From the NCBI RefSeq assembly GCF_001540865.1, contig NC_033629.1, positions 2,131,490 through 2,195,489 on the forward strand: DNA of 64,000 nt. Reading direction: 5' to 3'. Of the stretch, positions 1 through 16,015 are shown in pieces. Both the position numbers and the translations under genes were made by a program. This stretch comes from Ananas comosus (Eukaryota > Streptophyta > Magnoliopsida > Poales > Bromeliaceae). Every line of letters begins with the position of its first letter. The first letter of the stretch is position 1. The notes under the pieces were generated by a model, which saw only the letters and a program-made list of their open reading frames with translations, made no database searches and had not been told where the DNA came from.

Positions 1-245
1 CTTGAATACATGCCATTGTTGTTGTGAATAAAATTAGTGATGACAGTCGAGCATTCAATTAATCATTGAAGTATAGATATTATTTCTTATTTTTACAGTT
101 CACTGAACCCTACCAAATGATTCATGCGAGTAAAAAATGGCTCAAATCATCAACTAGCAATAACAGCTAGTAGTCCACAGTTATCACATCTTTACAGCCG
201 CAAGAATATATGCTCATATGATGATTTAAATGCGCTCAAACAAAC

Positions 246-3200
246 CTGATAGCAGAGGGATCATCTCTGAAGCTATTCAAATGCTCTGAGAAAACAGGAG
301 TATCAGGTGACGAGCTGCTTGCACTAGAGCTCTCTGCAGATTCAACAGCCTGTGTAACAGAATACTCCTCCACAGACGAACCTTCATGACATCTTGATGG
401 TGCTGATACTTCGTCTTCCACTATCTCTTCAATAACCACACCTTATGAATAGATTGGAATAGTCAGTAAATACAGCAAAAACACCAATATCCTTAACCTA
501 GAGGGTGTGGCCCACTTCACAAAAGAAATCTGTTATGCAAATTCATATAAATTCAGGTAAGAATCATAGTGCATATAAAACAGATAAATGAATTTCTAAA
601 CTTGTGATTTCCTTTATCCAACCTTTCATCATTGATCTAGTACGTCATTCTCAGATTGAGTTAAAACTTAATTATTTCAGTAAAAAAAAAAAGTAATAGA
701 ATACAGCAACTAAAAATTCCATTAGGTTGCAAAATATTCCATCAGAAAAGTTACAAATGCCCTTAATTTTTGATAGAGAGGTAGTGGAAGAAAAAATAAT
801 GAAAGGTTATACAAGGAAAAGAACTTTTCGAGTTCAGGTATACATACATTTCATTATTTCAAAATGCGATACAGTTCAGACAGTGACTACATGTCGTTAC
901 TAAACATCATTATTATTATTATTTATTTACATTAAAAGAGGGAAAGGGACAACTGCATCACCTTGAGATGTGCTCCTATTTTTACCTTCCCTCATCAGTT
1001 TTTCGTTGGCATCTCTGCATCAGTTAGAATTCTCTATTAGCCCCGTAGCATTGTACTATAAGAAATATGATTCCCCCTTTTCTCCACAAAAATAATATGA
1101 AAATCTTTGAAAAAGAAAGTTCTTACCTAAAAGCATCAGCAATTGTTTCATCATCAGGAGAAATTTCATGACTCTTTTTTAAGTCAGCAACAGCAGCCTG
1201 AATGTATTGCAGTATTAATATGATTAGGTAAACAACTCTTGTGACAAATAGAAAGAAAAACTCCACGCGAAGAACTTGCTCTGAGTAAAGAAACTCATTT
1301 ACAATCAGTTGCTCTAACATTGCTCTAACATTGATCTTTATATGCTTACCTCTAACTTTCCTAATTCTTTATATGCTTGACCTCTGCGATAAAGAGCTTT
1401 GATATTCTCCAAGTCATAGGCCAGGACCTGTTATTGAACAGCCTCATTTGCACAGGATAACAAAAAAAGGGTAGTACTTCGCCAGAACATAAATAGAGAT
1501 TATAGATTATATATTTGGTATTATATATTATAAATTATAAATTCTAGATAGGAATAACATAGGGTATAATTGGAAATAGCTCAAACTATTACATTATACA
1601 TGTACAAGGGTATGCAGTAAATAGATAACTTTATATGAATATCCATATTAAAGAATAAGACTAAAGTGATAAATGTAAAAGCAAACATGCACACGCGCTT
1701 AACTATACGAACACAAATGTACACTACATTTGAATAGGAAAGGAGAGAAATGATTAAAACTGAAAGTTTATATATACCTCTGAACCTTCCTTGATGCATT
1801 CCTCGAACTGCCTAGTTTTTAGGTAACAAGACATTAGGTTAAGAGAGCATTGCAGCTGGAGCATCTGTCCTGACGATGGGGGGATGCTTTTCAAGTTGTT
1901 TTTTGCCTGGTTATGGGAAGTTATTAGTAAATGAGTAGCTGACACAATTCAAATGTGATACAGGGGACAAAGATAGAATCAATAAATTAGGCCAGGCAAC
2001 TGCAAACATACAAGCATGTACTTTTCAGCAGCATCTTCATATTGACCTCGGCTATGAAGCTCATTGCCCTGAGATAATACAGAAGCAGAAATAAGGCCAG
2101 CAGTGGGAAATACAACAGATGTCTCTATATACAATCTCTGCTCATTTTCCATAGGATATTGCCACAGAGCCGTAAAAAAACATAATTGGTGAAAGGAATT
2201 AAACCTGCTGCTTCAGCATTTTGGCCCCATTTAGCTCATAAGAGATCTGGGCGTCTGCATGGGCCTTCATTGCTGCTATCTCCTCAGGTTTAGCCTTAGA
2301 GATTTTCTCGCTTATCTCAACCATATCCTCTGGTCTGGTATGTTTTAACTGTTCGGCAGCACGTTTGACGTCTTCTGTCCTCAAATTTTTCATACCCTCT
2401 GTTGCTAATCTTAGAAGCTCAGGGTTGGACATCATCTGCAAAACAACCCTATGTCAGACTGACCACACATAGAGTTACATGTACTCTACGAATAGTTCGC
2501 ACCAACTTACAAATAAATAGAATGATGGTATGATAACCTCTACATGTAGAATTTACACAAAAGAATATATATAATTTTTTTTTCAAAAAAAAAAACAGCG
2601 ATCTCCTGACTTCTATTGTTTTCCATCTAATAGTGGGAATGCAATGGGAAGGCAAATAGGATGGATCGGGGTTGAAAGCTGCAAAATTTTCCAAATGTTC
2701 GGTCCAACAAAACAGCCCTAATAGTGAGAAAATTCAGCCCAACGGGCTGGCCCATTGATATCCCTGCTGAAAAATAGGGTCATATGAAAATTATTTGGAA
2801 CTTGAACCAAATTGCAATGATAGCCAAGAGTGGAGAAAATGTATAAGCAGAATTTAGGGTTTATACAGTTTGACAATCATATACAACAAATATAGAGTAC
2901 CTTTTGCAAACCATTTTTTTTAATCTATTTCTATGCTATTTTACACAAGTCAAAGACAAATGGAAGAAAATTTGCAGCAAATTCAGAATAAGTCTAGAAA
3001 CACATTTCATGTAATTGGTGCATAATAACAGATCAAACAAAAGCCAACCAATCCTCACATCCATCAATTAGGATGAATTACAACCTATACAAAGAAACGA
3101 TAAAGAATCCAAATTAACAATCTTCGTATGCACAAGAAGTAACACAAATATTTCATTGACAAGGAAACAAACTTAATGTAGCCTAAATCTATTTCCCTGT

Positions 3201-3635
3201 AACTTATGTCATGATTCTTTCATCCATATTAACCACCATAAGAATATTCTTTTATCCCTGTAACTCATGTTTTTAGGCAGATAAAGAGGTCAAATCTTGT
3301 TGTACCATCTCCGAATCTACTCAAATTTAGGAAGGTTCCAGTTGTATACAAAGCTAGATAAAGGACTAAGGATAAAAGCAACATGAATCTCGTTCAGAAA
3401 TCAAAATCAAACACAAAAACATGAACGAAAAAAGGCCTAATTTTCCAAGAATTGGACATAATTGCTTCTACAATTCACAAAAATAGCATCGACACGATAC
3501 GGATCTTAAAAAAGCGACCAAAGGCGAGGGGGAATCGACCTGTTGCTGGATCTTGGCGAGCTCCTCGGGGGGGATCCGACTCATCTGCTCCTGCGCGAGC
3601 CTCATCAACTCGGGATCCATCATGCCGTTGTACAT
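246..3635 (-). CDS. OEP61: Outer envelope protein 61 (TPR receptor), partial at 3' end
   Basis: OEP61 is a tail-anchored TPR protein of the chloroplast outer envelope and ER that docks Hsp70-bound preproteins. Eight exons are readable on the minus strand: 3540-3635, 2205-2435, 2012-2068, 1778-1906, 1350-1427, 1127-1197, 986-1014 and 246-441. All have GT/AG borders and compatible phases. They encode about 295 residues. The start [18 protein letters not shown] is the family's typical N-terminus. It is followed by the conserved block with [11 protein letters not shown] and then TPR helices ([46 protein letters not shown]). Exon 7 is only 29 nt and is missed by simple ORF calls; it joins [10 protein letters not shown] to GVVIEEI. 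After the TPRs comes an acidic, Ser-rich linker. The C-terminal part with the membrane anchor lies left of position 1. The identification rests on family motifs remembered from Arabidopsis, and I am confident in it. Confidence 0.93.
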
Positions 3636-3838
3636 CTCGCTCGCTCGAACCCCTCTCGATCCCCTTCGGAAACCCCTCTTTTTCTCGATCCAATGGGAGA
3701 GGAAAAAAGGAGAATAGAGATCAAAAATGGCGAAAGCTTTCGCCTTTACGCGACAACGCGAGATCGAATTAGGGTTTGCTTAGCTAATTTTGGAGGATGG
3801 GAGAGATCGAACTCGAAGGGGCGCTGCTGTATTTAGCA

Positions 3839-3843
<5 letters not shown>

Positions 3844-3873
<30 letters not shown>
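3844..3873. repeat. (GA)n microsatellite upstream of OEP61
   Basis: About 14 GA units lie roughly 210 bp upstream of the OEP61 start codon, in the probable 5' UTR or core promoter. GA/CT tracts are common there in plant genes and may bind GAGA-type (BBR/BPC) factors. That role is inferred from position only. Confidence 0.85.
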
Positions 3874-3876
<3 letters not shown>

Positions 3877-4339
3877 AAATAGTGGAAAGCGAATACGGAT
3901 CAAATGCTAAATACTCGTATTTTTCTTGTATGCCAAATTTTATCATACTTGTTTAAAATAAATTAAATTTAGTATAAATTAAATTTGTATTTAAATGTTT
4001 ATTTAAATAATAATTTCTAAATATATATAAATATGCAATTAAAAATTCACATTTACACTATCTTATTCAATAATATTTAATATTTTAATAAATATAAAAT
4101 ATAATTTTAATATAAAATCTGTAGTAAAATAAATAAATAAAAAGGATTAAAAGAAATCACCAGAGAGAAAAAAAAAGCGAAGTCTGTGTGAAATGACGAA
4201 AATGCCCTTGTAGTTTGGTTGACTCGGTCTGATTTGTCGGTTGGGCCCACGCCGGGAACCGCCGTGGGATATTGAGCCCAGAAGGTTCCGACCATGGTCT
4301 TTTTTTTTTTTTTTTGAAGAAGACATGCGTGTACGTAGT

Positions 4340-5160
4340 AACTACGTACGTAGGATGTAAAACGGGTGGCACGTCGGCCGCATGGCCCGACACAGCAACG
4401 GGCCAGGCTACAGCACGGCACGAATACTGTAGCACTTGTGCAGACTCGGCCGAAATATTTGGGTCGTGATGGGCCTATCTCTTGCGGCCCAACGGCCCGG
4501 CATTGCACGGCGAGAAGCAGCCATAGGCCATGACGGGCATAGGAGAGACGGGCGGCTCGGCATGACACGGCACGGTCCGTTTGGGCTGTGCCAGTTGGGC
4601 TAGCATAGTCCGAACCCTAAGGCTTCGTTTGGTTCGGGGTTATTCTAGGGATAGGATTAAGTTCAGGGTTAAGGTTGGGTTAGAGTAATTTTGTGTTTGG
4701 TTGAAAATTGGATTTAGTCCAGATATAAGGAAAATAGTATTTGATTGGAGTAAATGGAATAAGGAGTAGTTTTGGTTTAATGGACCAAACAGTTTTGGTC
4801 CATAGGCAAAAACCCATATGAATTCTTTTTTATTTCAAAAAAATAATACAAATTCATTTTTTAAAAAAAATTCAAAATTTTGTTATTTTATAATTATTTT
4901 TATAGATTTTAAATTTTTTAATCAAAATATCAATTTAAATATAATTGTTTATGTTTTTAAATTTTATATAAGATATTTTAAAAACTTAAAAAGTAAAAAT
5001 TTTAAGGGGCCGGCCCAGTACAGTCAGCGCGCTCCCAGCCAAAGGGCCGTGCCTGGCTGGAGGCTAGATACCTTGGGCCTGGCCCGACCCGGCCCGAATT
5101 TGAAATCAGGCCAGGCCGAGCCGACCCCTTGCCCGTTTAGGCCGGCACGGCCACATTGAA
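4340..5160. repeat. GC-rich transposon debris (hAT-like fragments) in AT-rich spacer
   Basis: Two GC-rich blocks (about 4355-4615 and 5005-5155) are full of GGCACGGC and GGGCCGTGCC words. They flank an AT-rich core containing a half-element that begins GGCTTCGTTTGGTTC at 4621. The word usage resembles degraded monocot hAT miniatures. I could not define clean ends or a target duplication. The ORFs here are low-complexity and not credible genes. The stretch 3900-4340 is plain AT-rich spacer. Confidence 0.4.
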
Positions 5161-5183
5161 ACCTTTGACTGCAATCTCAGGAT

Positions 5184-5665
5184 TAGGGATGTCAATAGGT
5201 ATGGATATCCGAAATTTTATCCAAACCCGAACCCGAATGAAACGGATATATCCGATGGATATGGATATGGATTTGGATATGGATATAAAAAATAAAAACC
5301 CGACGGATATGGATTCGGATATGGATTTTGATTGTACCCGATCCGAACCCGAACCCGACCCGAACCCGAATTTATTTTGTATTATATATAATATATATAT
5401 AAAAATTTGATGTTATATTTGAATTTGTATTTTAAAAATTTAAATTTAATATAATATATTTTGAAATATTGAAAAAAGAAATAATTGTTTCGGGTTCGAA
5501 TTTTCGGATTCAGGTTCGGGTTCGGGTTCGGGTATCGGATTTTTGGTCGGGTTCGGGTTTGGATATGTATTTTTAAAATCCGTCGGATTCGGGTTCTGGT
5601 TTGGAGTCGGGTTCGGGCTCGGGTTTTTAAAAATCCGCCCCGAATCCGACCCGTTGACATCTCTA
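5184..5665. mobile_element. Nonautonomous hAT element (copy 1), 8-bp TSD
   Basis: The 482-bp element has terminal inverted repeats TAGGGATGTCAATAGG (left) and, read from the right end inward, TAGAGATGTCAACGGG. It is flanked by a perfect 8-bp duplication CTCAGGAT at 5176-5183 and 5666-5673. An 8-bp TSD and TAGRGATG ends (compare Ac, TAGGGATGAAA) place it in the hAT superfamily. The inside has no coding capacity. It is built of diverged CCGAACCCGAA and TTCGGGTTCGGG arrays on opposite sides of an AT-rich centre, so the whole can fold back. A relative sits at 52305-52771. Confidence 0.9.
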
Positions 5666-6416
5666 CTCAGGATGCATACAAGGATCTTCACAAACAAGAT
5701 ATCCATTTGATCAAAGGTGTAAGGGTGGTTCGAATAGTTTAAGAAGTGGAAGAGGTTCAGTGAGAAAAACTTACAAATGTTAGGCATTGCATGTTATAGT
5801 CTAAAATAATTTTGAGAGAATACATCAGGTACTTTGATCTTTATCAAATACAACTGAAGCAAAAGTAAGAATAATTCACTGATATACATATATATATATA
5901 TACACACACACAAAAAGTTTATCTCAACATAAGAAATAATAACCATTTCGTTATGATCAAATAAATCTGTTTGGTACTACCAACACAAATTATGCTTACA
6001 TGCATGACAACAAAACTACAAAAGCCAGGTAAGCAATTAAGCCAGGTGAAGGTCACAAGGATAATGAAAAAGGAAGGGTGGTGTTATTTACAGAACCATT
6101 TTTACTGTTAAAAAAGAAATTTAGTAAACCGAATTACTAATAACTGACTGAATTTGACCAAATTCAATGAATCATATGCATCAATGGCTCTATTGATAAC
6201 ACTACCAGAAAAGTATATTTGTCTCCTGCTCAGAGGTTATCCTCATCATCTCCGGGATAGATAAAAAGAGAAAAATAATAAATTTAATCTTACCTAACAA
6301 TACATTCATGTACATCAGGAAGATGACTGGGATTCACGGTGCCCTGTGAGGAACATTAGAAATACAATTTAGCTGGAAGGAATGGATCTCAAGAATTAGG
6401 CATCAAGAAATAAATA

Positions 6417-6764
6417 GGGTAAAATGCATGGATGGTCCATGTACTATCCCAATAACGTGAGTTGCTCCCTACACTTTCACTAAAAAAAGTTGGTACATGA
6501 ACTTAAACATGTATTGCACTTAGCACGTAGCTTCATATAAAATAATGTCTTAACCTTGCACAGTCTCACCTATAAAATGATTCGCTTATTTCAGTTTACT
6601 TGAAATAAGATTAAAAGATCATTGCATAATAAAGTCTGATTTTCTTTACCGTTCAGGGACTAAAGTGTAACATGTACGTAAGATTAAGGACTAATGTGCT
6701 TAGTAAATAATGTACGGACCAAGATGCATTATTGGGATAGTACAGGGACTGCACATACATTTTA
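6417..6764. mobile_element. TIR miniature element downstream of CDPK
   Basis: The left end reads GGGTAAAATGCATGGATGGT and the right end, inverted, reads TAAAATGTATGTGCAGTCCC. Homology continues inward through CATGTACTATCCCAATAA and its mirror. No coding capacity is present. I could not find an unambiguous target duplication. The GGGTAAAATG-type ends resemble MULE-derived miniatures, so the superfamily is tentative. It lies 1.0 kb beyond the CDPK stop codon. Confidence 0.6.
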
Positions 6765-7112
6765 TATGGACCAAATATATATTACACACTTCTGAATGCC
6801 AAATATCATTTATCAAAGCGGACAAAAAGATTTATTACTCACTACCTTTTGACCCACTTTTGGAACTCCGATGATAACGTAAAAGGCACCCAATAGCTCT
6901 GAACAAGTTCCAAATCTAATCGATACTGTCGCATCCCATAAGGTTATCAACATATGCAACTACTCTGAAGTAGCAATCTGCTCCTGTTACCTAATATAGT
7001 TGCGATGCCAAGATGAATATATGCAACTGTAGAAGCAAACAAAGTTGATGATAAGCCACAGTCATACTATTTGACTGATGAATCTTTCATGAATGTGAAT
7101 ATGTGTGTGTGT

Positions 7113-7385
7113 GTTTTTTTTTTTTTTGAGAAAAAAGTAGCATGCTACTGCTTCATTCATTTAGGAAATGAACTAGACTACAGACTGAGGCAACCGGGCC
7201 TCGGGGGAAAAAAAAAAAAAAAGCTAACTACCACAAAAACTGTCCCAGGCCACCTTGAGCGATCGAATCTTGGATGATAGGTAACCCAACGAGTGTTTAG
7301 AGTTCTCAAAAATACGACTGTTCCGTTCCAACCATATGACCCACCACGAGGTGGCGATCGTCACTAATTCCTTCTTGCCTATGTG
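7113..7385 (-). mobile_element. 5'-truncated LINE 3' end
   Basis: On the minus strand this encodes the C-terminal tail of a plant L1-type reverse transcriptase polyprotein. The peptide includes KELVTIATSWWVIWLERNSR and then IFENSKHSLGYLSSKIR, with the WW.IWLERN signature that follows the RT zinc-binding domain. A short 3' UTR comes next, containing AAATGAATGAAG and GTAGCATGCTAC, and then a poly(A) seen as T13 at 7115-7127. An extra A-rich run interrupts the UTR near 7208. The upstream part of the LINE is absent, as is normal for truncated insertions. It sits about 400 bp downstream of the CDPK stop, so it could influence that gene's 3' end. Confidence 0.75.
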
Positions 7386-7780
7386 TATATGTGTTAGTTC
7401 CCTAACTTTAGAAAAAAACCAATCTGACCCCAGAACTCTGTATTACCAGTTAACTTACTAGTATCATCCCCATCTAGCAAATGTATTAGTAAATACATCT
7501 CTGCTTTTGCTGATGTGGACAGTTAAAACATAACGAGGTTGGTGAAACAAAAGATAATCAATACACATGCAATTAATTTTTTAGCTTATGAACCAAAAAC
7601 ATAGTAAACAAGATTTCATTTGGAAGGAAGGGATGAAACTGGTACTTCTAAAACTTGGGGACTTGATTGGTAAAAAAAGAGCCAAGTAACCAAATTGGCA
7701 GTTACATGAAGGTAGAACTAACTAATTATTACTCCCACAACAAAGGGAGGACAAGGAAAGGAAAATATACCTACTCACCG

Positions 7781-12118
<4,338 letters not shown>

Positions 12119-12819
12119 GGGCGGCGAGGGGGCGGGGGGAAAGCTCAGGATCGCGGCGAGGGAGGGGGCATTTTTGGAGATCGATGGAACCCTAGGGATC
12201 GGCGGAGACGATGACGAGGATGCGGAGGAGAGGCGCACGAGAGGTGTTCGAGATTCGGATCCAACGAAGGAGAGGAAGAGCTCCGACGCGGGGGGCGGGG
12301 GGGGCGATGTGATGCGACGCGATGAGGAGCGCTCGGACGCGGCATCTCCAACCGAGCGGTAGATAAATTTTATTTTGCACGGAGACCCCCTCAACTAAAT
12401 ATAATTCTACAATAACCCTCTCAACTTTTAAATATTTTTTTTCCTTCTTTTCTTGACAATTTTTCACCTTTTAGCTCTCCTGTTTGAAAATTTTTAGTTA
12501 GCTAAGTTAAAAATTTTGACAAATTTAATAAATATTTATACACTAATTATATTTGTTATAGAATAACATAAAACATTATTAATTAATAAAAGTTAAAGCA
12601 TTAAAAAATTTATTTAATTAAAAAATAAAAAGGGCACTCGGATCAGCGTGTACGGTCGATCAAGGAGACATATATTGTTGAAGCGTTGGCCGTTGAGCGC
12701 GAAGTTTAAAGCAGGCGGGGCCCATTTTAACGAAGCTGTTGTGATCGGTTATCACGCGGACACGTGTTCCCTTCCCGCCCATGGAAGCTTTGCGTGCAAT
12801 TGCCGTTACAAAAATGCTA
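12119..12819. other. CDPK 5' flank, then AT-rich spacer
   Basis: The first ~240 bp (to 12360) is GC/purine-rich and is the likely CDPK 5' UTR and core promoter. From 12361 a fragment reading GCACGGAGACCCCCTCAACT resembles one end of a TIR element, but I see no partner end. The remainder to 12819 is AT-rich with no gene that I can support. Confidence 0.5.
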
Positions 12820-13199
12820 GGGAAAACTTCAAATACCCCCCTGTAGTTTCGCACTTTCTCACTTTAGTACTTTATGATTTAAAGTTTAACAAGTTAGTAA
12901 GTAGTGGTTTCGCACTTTCTCACTTTAGTACCATGTGGTTTATTAAATTATACACAAAAACTTCAGATATTCTACCTAGGTTTATCGAATATTCATTTTA
13001 GTACCTTTTAGGTTTTAACTTTGTCATTGATTTAACGAAAAAAATACCTCGAAATGGATAATAAAAAGAGAAAAATGAAACCACATGATACTAACTTGAT
13101 ACAAAAATGAAACTATAGGGTACTAACTTGATACACTTTAAACTACAGAATACTAAAGTGAAAAAGTGCGAAACCACAGGGGGATTTTGAAGTTTTCCC
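12820..13199. mobile_element. MULE miniature element with 9-bp TSD
   Basis: The 380-bp element has long inverted ends: left GGGAAAACTTCAAATACCCC, right (inverted) GGGAAAACTTCAAAATCCCC. Homology continues inward through TTTCGCACTTTCTCACTTTA. A perfect 9-bp duplication AAAATGCTA lies at 12811-12819 and 13200-13208. TSD length and long TIRs indicate Mutator-like (MULE) mobilisation. There is no transposase. The internal sequence is itself partly symmetrical. A degenerate relative is at 13430-13791. Confidence 0.88.
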
Positions 13200-13228
13200 A
13201 AAATGCTAATGCTAATGCTACTGACATA

Positions 13229-14110
13229 ATTAAGGGTTTGCACACGATTTGATCACAAACCGATAATCAAACCGAACCAAACTAACCTAAACTATTTGAT
13301 TCGATTTATATATAATTTTTTTTTATTCGGTTCGATTTTTAAGTTTACTAAAATTTAATTTTAGATTCCGATTCAATTTGAACATATTGTTCAAGCAAAC
13401 GGAATCTAAAACCAAATAAGTATATTTGTTAGGGTAATCTTTAGATACCATCCGTGTAGTTTCACACTTTCTCACTTTAGTACTCTGTGGTTTAAAGTGT
13501 ATCAATTTAGCATTATGTGATTTTATTTTTCTCTTTTCGCTAGCTTCTCCATTAATATTTCGTTAAATTATATACAAAAGGTTTCAGATACCTCACATAG
13601 GTTTATCGAATATTCACATTAATACATTTTAGTTTTAATTCTGTCGTTGATTTAACAGAAAAAAATTAGTGTAGGAAAAGTAAAAAGAGAAAAATAAAAT
13701 CACGAGGTACTAAATTGATACATTTTAAAACACAGGGTACTAATTAAAATAAAAAAGTACGAAACTACAAAGGTGGTATTTGAAGTTCTTTCTTTTTTTT
13801 ATGCTTGCATCAATACAGTTTGGAAAATTCTAAGTTTGCAATTAAATTTTTGATGTGTGATTTCAAAATGATTCAATTTTGAACCTTAACTTATAAATTA
13901 ATTTCATAAGAAAATTTTAAAAAACTGGAAATTAATTGCAAAACAGAAACAAAACTGAACCAAAAATGCAATTAATTCGGTTTGGTTTTGATGGGTTCTC
14001 ACTATAAATAGGTTTGGTTCAGTTATAAATTTGTTCAAAATCAAAAAATTCGATCAATTTGAGATATGCTTTTACAACCAAACCAAATCAAATCGATTAC
14101 ACCCCTAGCT
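13229..14110. mobile_element. Degenerate hAT-like TIR element hosting a second insertion
   Basis: The right end, inverted, reads TAGGGGTGTAATCGATTTG. The left end reads TAAGGGTTTGCACACGATTTG-like sequence. Both are followed by AACCAAAC/CCGAACC-rich sequence, a composition typical of plant hAT miniatures. GCTACTG occurs on both outer flanks (13216-13222, 14109-14115) and could be a worn target duplication, but the left copy is offset. A MULE-type miniature at 13430-13791 interrupts it. Confidence 0.45.
13430..13791. mobile_element. Degenerate MULE miniature, relative of 12820-13199
   Basis: It shares the inner TIR words of the neighbouring element (TTTCACACTTTCTCACTTTA on the left, TACGAAACTACAAAGG on the right). 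It also shares a central block with CGAATATTCA and CTGTCGTTGATTTAAC. The outer few bases have decayed and no TSD is clear. Having two members 250 bp apart suggests an active family or local duplication. Confidence 0.6.
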
Positions 14111-14424
14111 ACTGTACACATTTTCTAGGAGCGTATATTTTATGCTCGAAGATCTAAGGATTGACAAAATTTTTAAAATTTGAATAAAATAAAAAAATTT
14201 GATCAGATAAGTAAGTTAATAAGAGTTACACTTATGAATTAGAATATATGGGTAGCATTGTTCTTATATGTAGAATTTTGCCGTACTCACTCACAATTAC
14301 GTAAAAATAAAATCATAATATCTATGTGATTTAAATGATTATCATAAGATTTACGAATATAATTCAATAATTCGAGAATATGATTCAGGAGGCACAACAT
14401 CCGCTGTTTATAGACAGTGGAGGG

Positions 14425-15154
14425 TGTTAGAATTTGGTTAGATTTGTAGTTGAATCCTAATTAGATAAAAATTAATATTTAAATCTATTGAAGATAAATT
14501 AAGATTTAAATATTAATTAGAGTATAAATCTAACTAGATTAGAATAAATATTTAAATCTATTGGAGATAAACAAATATAGATTTAAATATTTATTGGAGT
14601 AGGAATCCTAATTATACTAGGATTTGGATAGCTTTTGATGTAAGGCTGTAAGCTATAAATATAGCATATGTGCTATTGTTTCGGTGGTGGTGGTGGTATG
14701 GATTAGCCACACCCATATGGCATGGCCAATATGGTCATGATTTTGGTTGCACCTAGTGCATGGGTGCAAGAGAACGTGTGCGGCTTTCGTAGCCGTGGGT
14801 TATTGGTATACCTTGTGCACGGATGCACAGGATGAAAGAGATGTCTTCTAGGAGTATAGAAGACGAGAGAAGGGTAGGGGAGATTCAGAGAGAGGGCTCG
14901 GGTTGTAGCTACTCTGTGCAGAAGAGGAGTCAGGTGTAATATTCTCTTATTTAATAAATCTTATTTTACCTGCATATTTTTCTCTTTTATGATTGTATCA
15001 GCATCTGCTGAGGAGACAGGTTTATGGTAAAAACCCGATTCGACGCTTCCGTTGCGGAATTCCAACAATCGATACCGGATCCACAACAGTCGGTATCGGA
15101 GCGGGTTGCGGATTCACGAGATCCGATACCAGGGCGAGTACCGGATTCCCAACA
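14425..15154. mobile_element. Probable solo LTR
   Basis: The 730-bp segment begins TGTTAGAATT and ends GGATTCCCAACA, the canonical TG...CA inverted ends. Flanks are GAGGG and GAGGA, an imperfect 5-bp duplication. It contains a TATA-like CTATAAATA at about 14656, a downstream transcribed-region-like GA-rich block, and an AATAAA-type signal near 14955. Inside, the word CCAACA/CACAACA recurs at 15065, 15085 and the end. No primer binding site or gag-pol follows, so a solo LTR is the simplest reading. It lies against a LINE fragment and probably inserted into it. Confidence 0.6.
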
Positions 15155-15520
15155 GAGGACGTACTGACGATCTGGAGTAAATTGACCAGAAATATTAGGT
15201 CGGGGGAGATTCTGTAGGATTTGATTACTGTAGCAGTATATTGGTGGCTAGTCTGGAAGGAAAGAAATAATGCAATTTTTAAAAACTACTACGCCGACCC
15301 TCTCTTCGTAGTCGGACGTATTGAGGAGTCGATAAGAGAGTGGAGGGACTTCTGTTGAGCTTAGTTATCTATCGATTATTTTTATTGTTATTTTTTTTCT
15401 TCTTTTTTAAGTTATTTTTTTCCTTCTCGAGGTCATGTTGCCTCACTGTTTGTAGCCAAGTTCATTTTCGAAATGAATGAAGTGGGTAGTGTGCTACATT
15501 TTTCTCAATTTTTTTTTCTT
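15155..15520 (+). mobile_element. LINE 3' end (plus orientation)
   Basis: The translation contains ITVAVYWWLVWKERNNAIFK and then EESIREWRDFC with a stop at 15356-15358. This matches the C-terminal tail of plant L1-type polyproteins (WW.VWKERN signature). One in-frame TAG lies just upstream (near 15215), so the copy is inactive. The 3' UTR ends with GAAATGAATGAAGTGGGTAG and TGTGCTACATTTTTCTC. That tail is shared with the LINE piece at 7113-7385 and with the SINE copies in this window. Confidence 0.72.
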
Positions 15521-16015
15521 TTTCTATATATTACGTTGGAGTTTCTTGTTCCCCCGCATAAACTTTGTGATTTTTTGTCTTTTTTAAATATATATTTCTA
15601 ACAAAATTTTTAATTAAATATAGTGTAAATTTAAATTAACATTTGGATTTGCACCATTTAATTATTAGCTAATAATTAAGTGTTTTAAATTCAAATGTGA
15701 GATAGTAAAATCGAATGAAAATTATTATTTTAATATAGATAAGTTTGAGAGTCAGATCAAAGTGAGTTGTAGTGCAGTAAATTTCGTACCTTTTTTTATT
15801 TTATGTTATTTTTATAGAGAAGGATATATCATGTATTTTTCTTTAAATTACATACAAGCAACTTAAATATTGCTCAATTTAAATGATTTGGGCTTAATCC
15901 TTTTTTTCTTTTTTTTTCTTTTTTGTGTTTTACTTTCAAGAGCAATGCTGCTATGCACCGAACAAATCTCAATCATTAAAATTCTTTAAATGGACGGTAA
16001 CGAATTAGCGATAGA
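15521..16015. other. AT-rich spacer, no gene seen
   Basis: AT-rich sequence with several T runs (for example 15785-15797 and 15900-15923). I find no ORF, TIR pair or RNA gene. Confidence 0.6.

Noticed and set aside
4107..4568. 153-aa minus ORF
   Set aside because: Includes a poly-T/K tract and GC-word repeats of transposon debris, with no domain signature.
5156..5787. ORFs rich in DMDMD or TRTRT/NPNPN
   Set aside because: Translations of the CCGAAC/GGATAT repeats of the hAT element.
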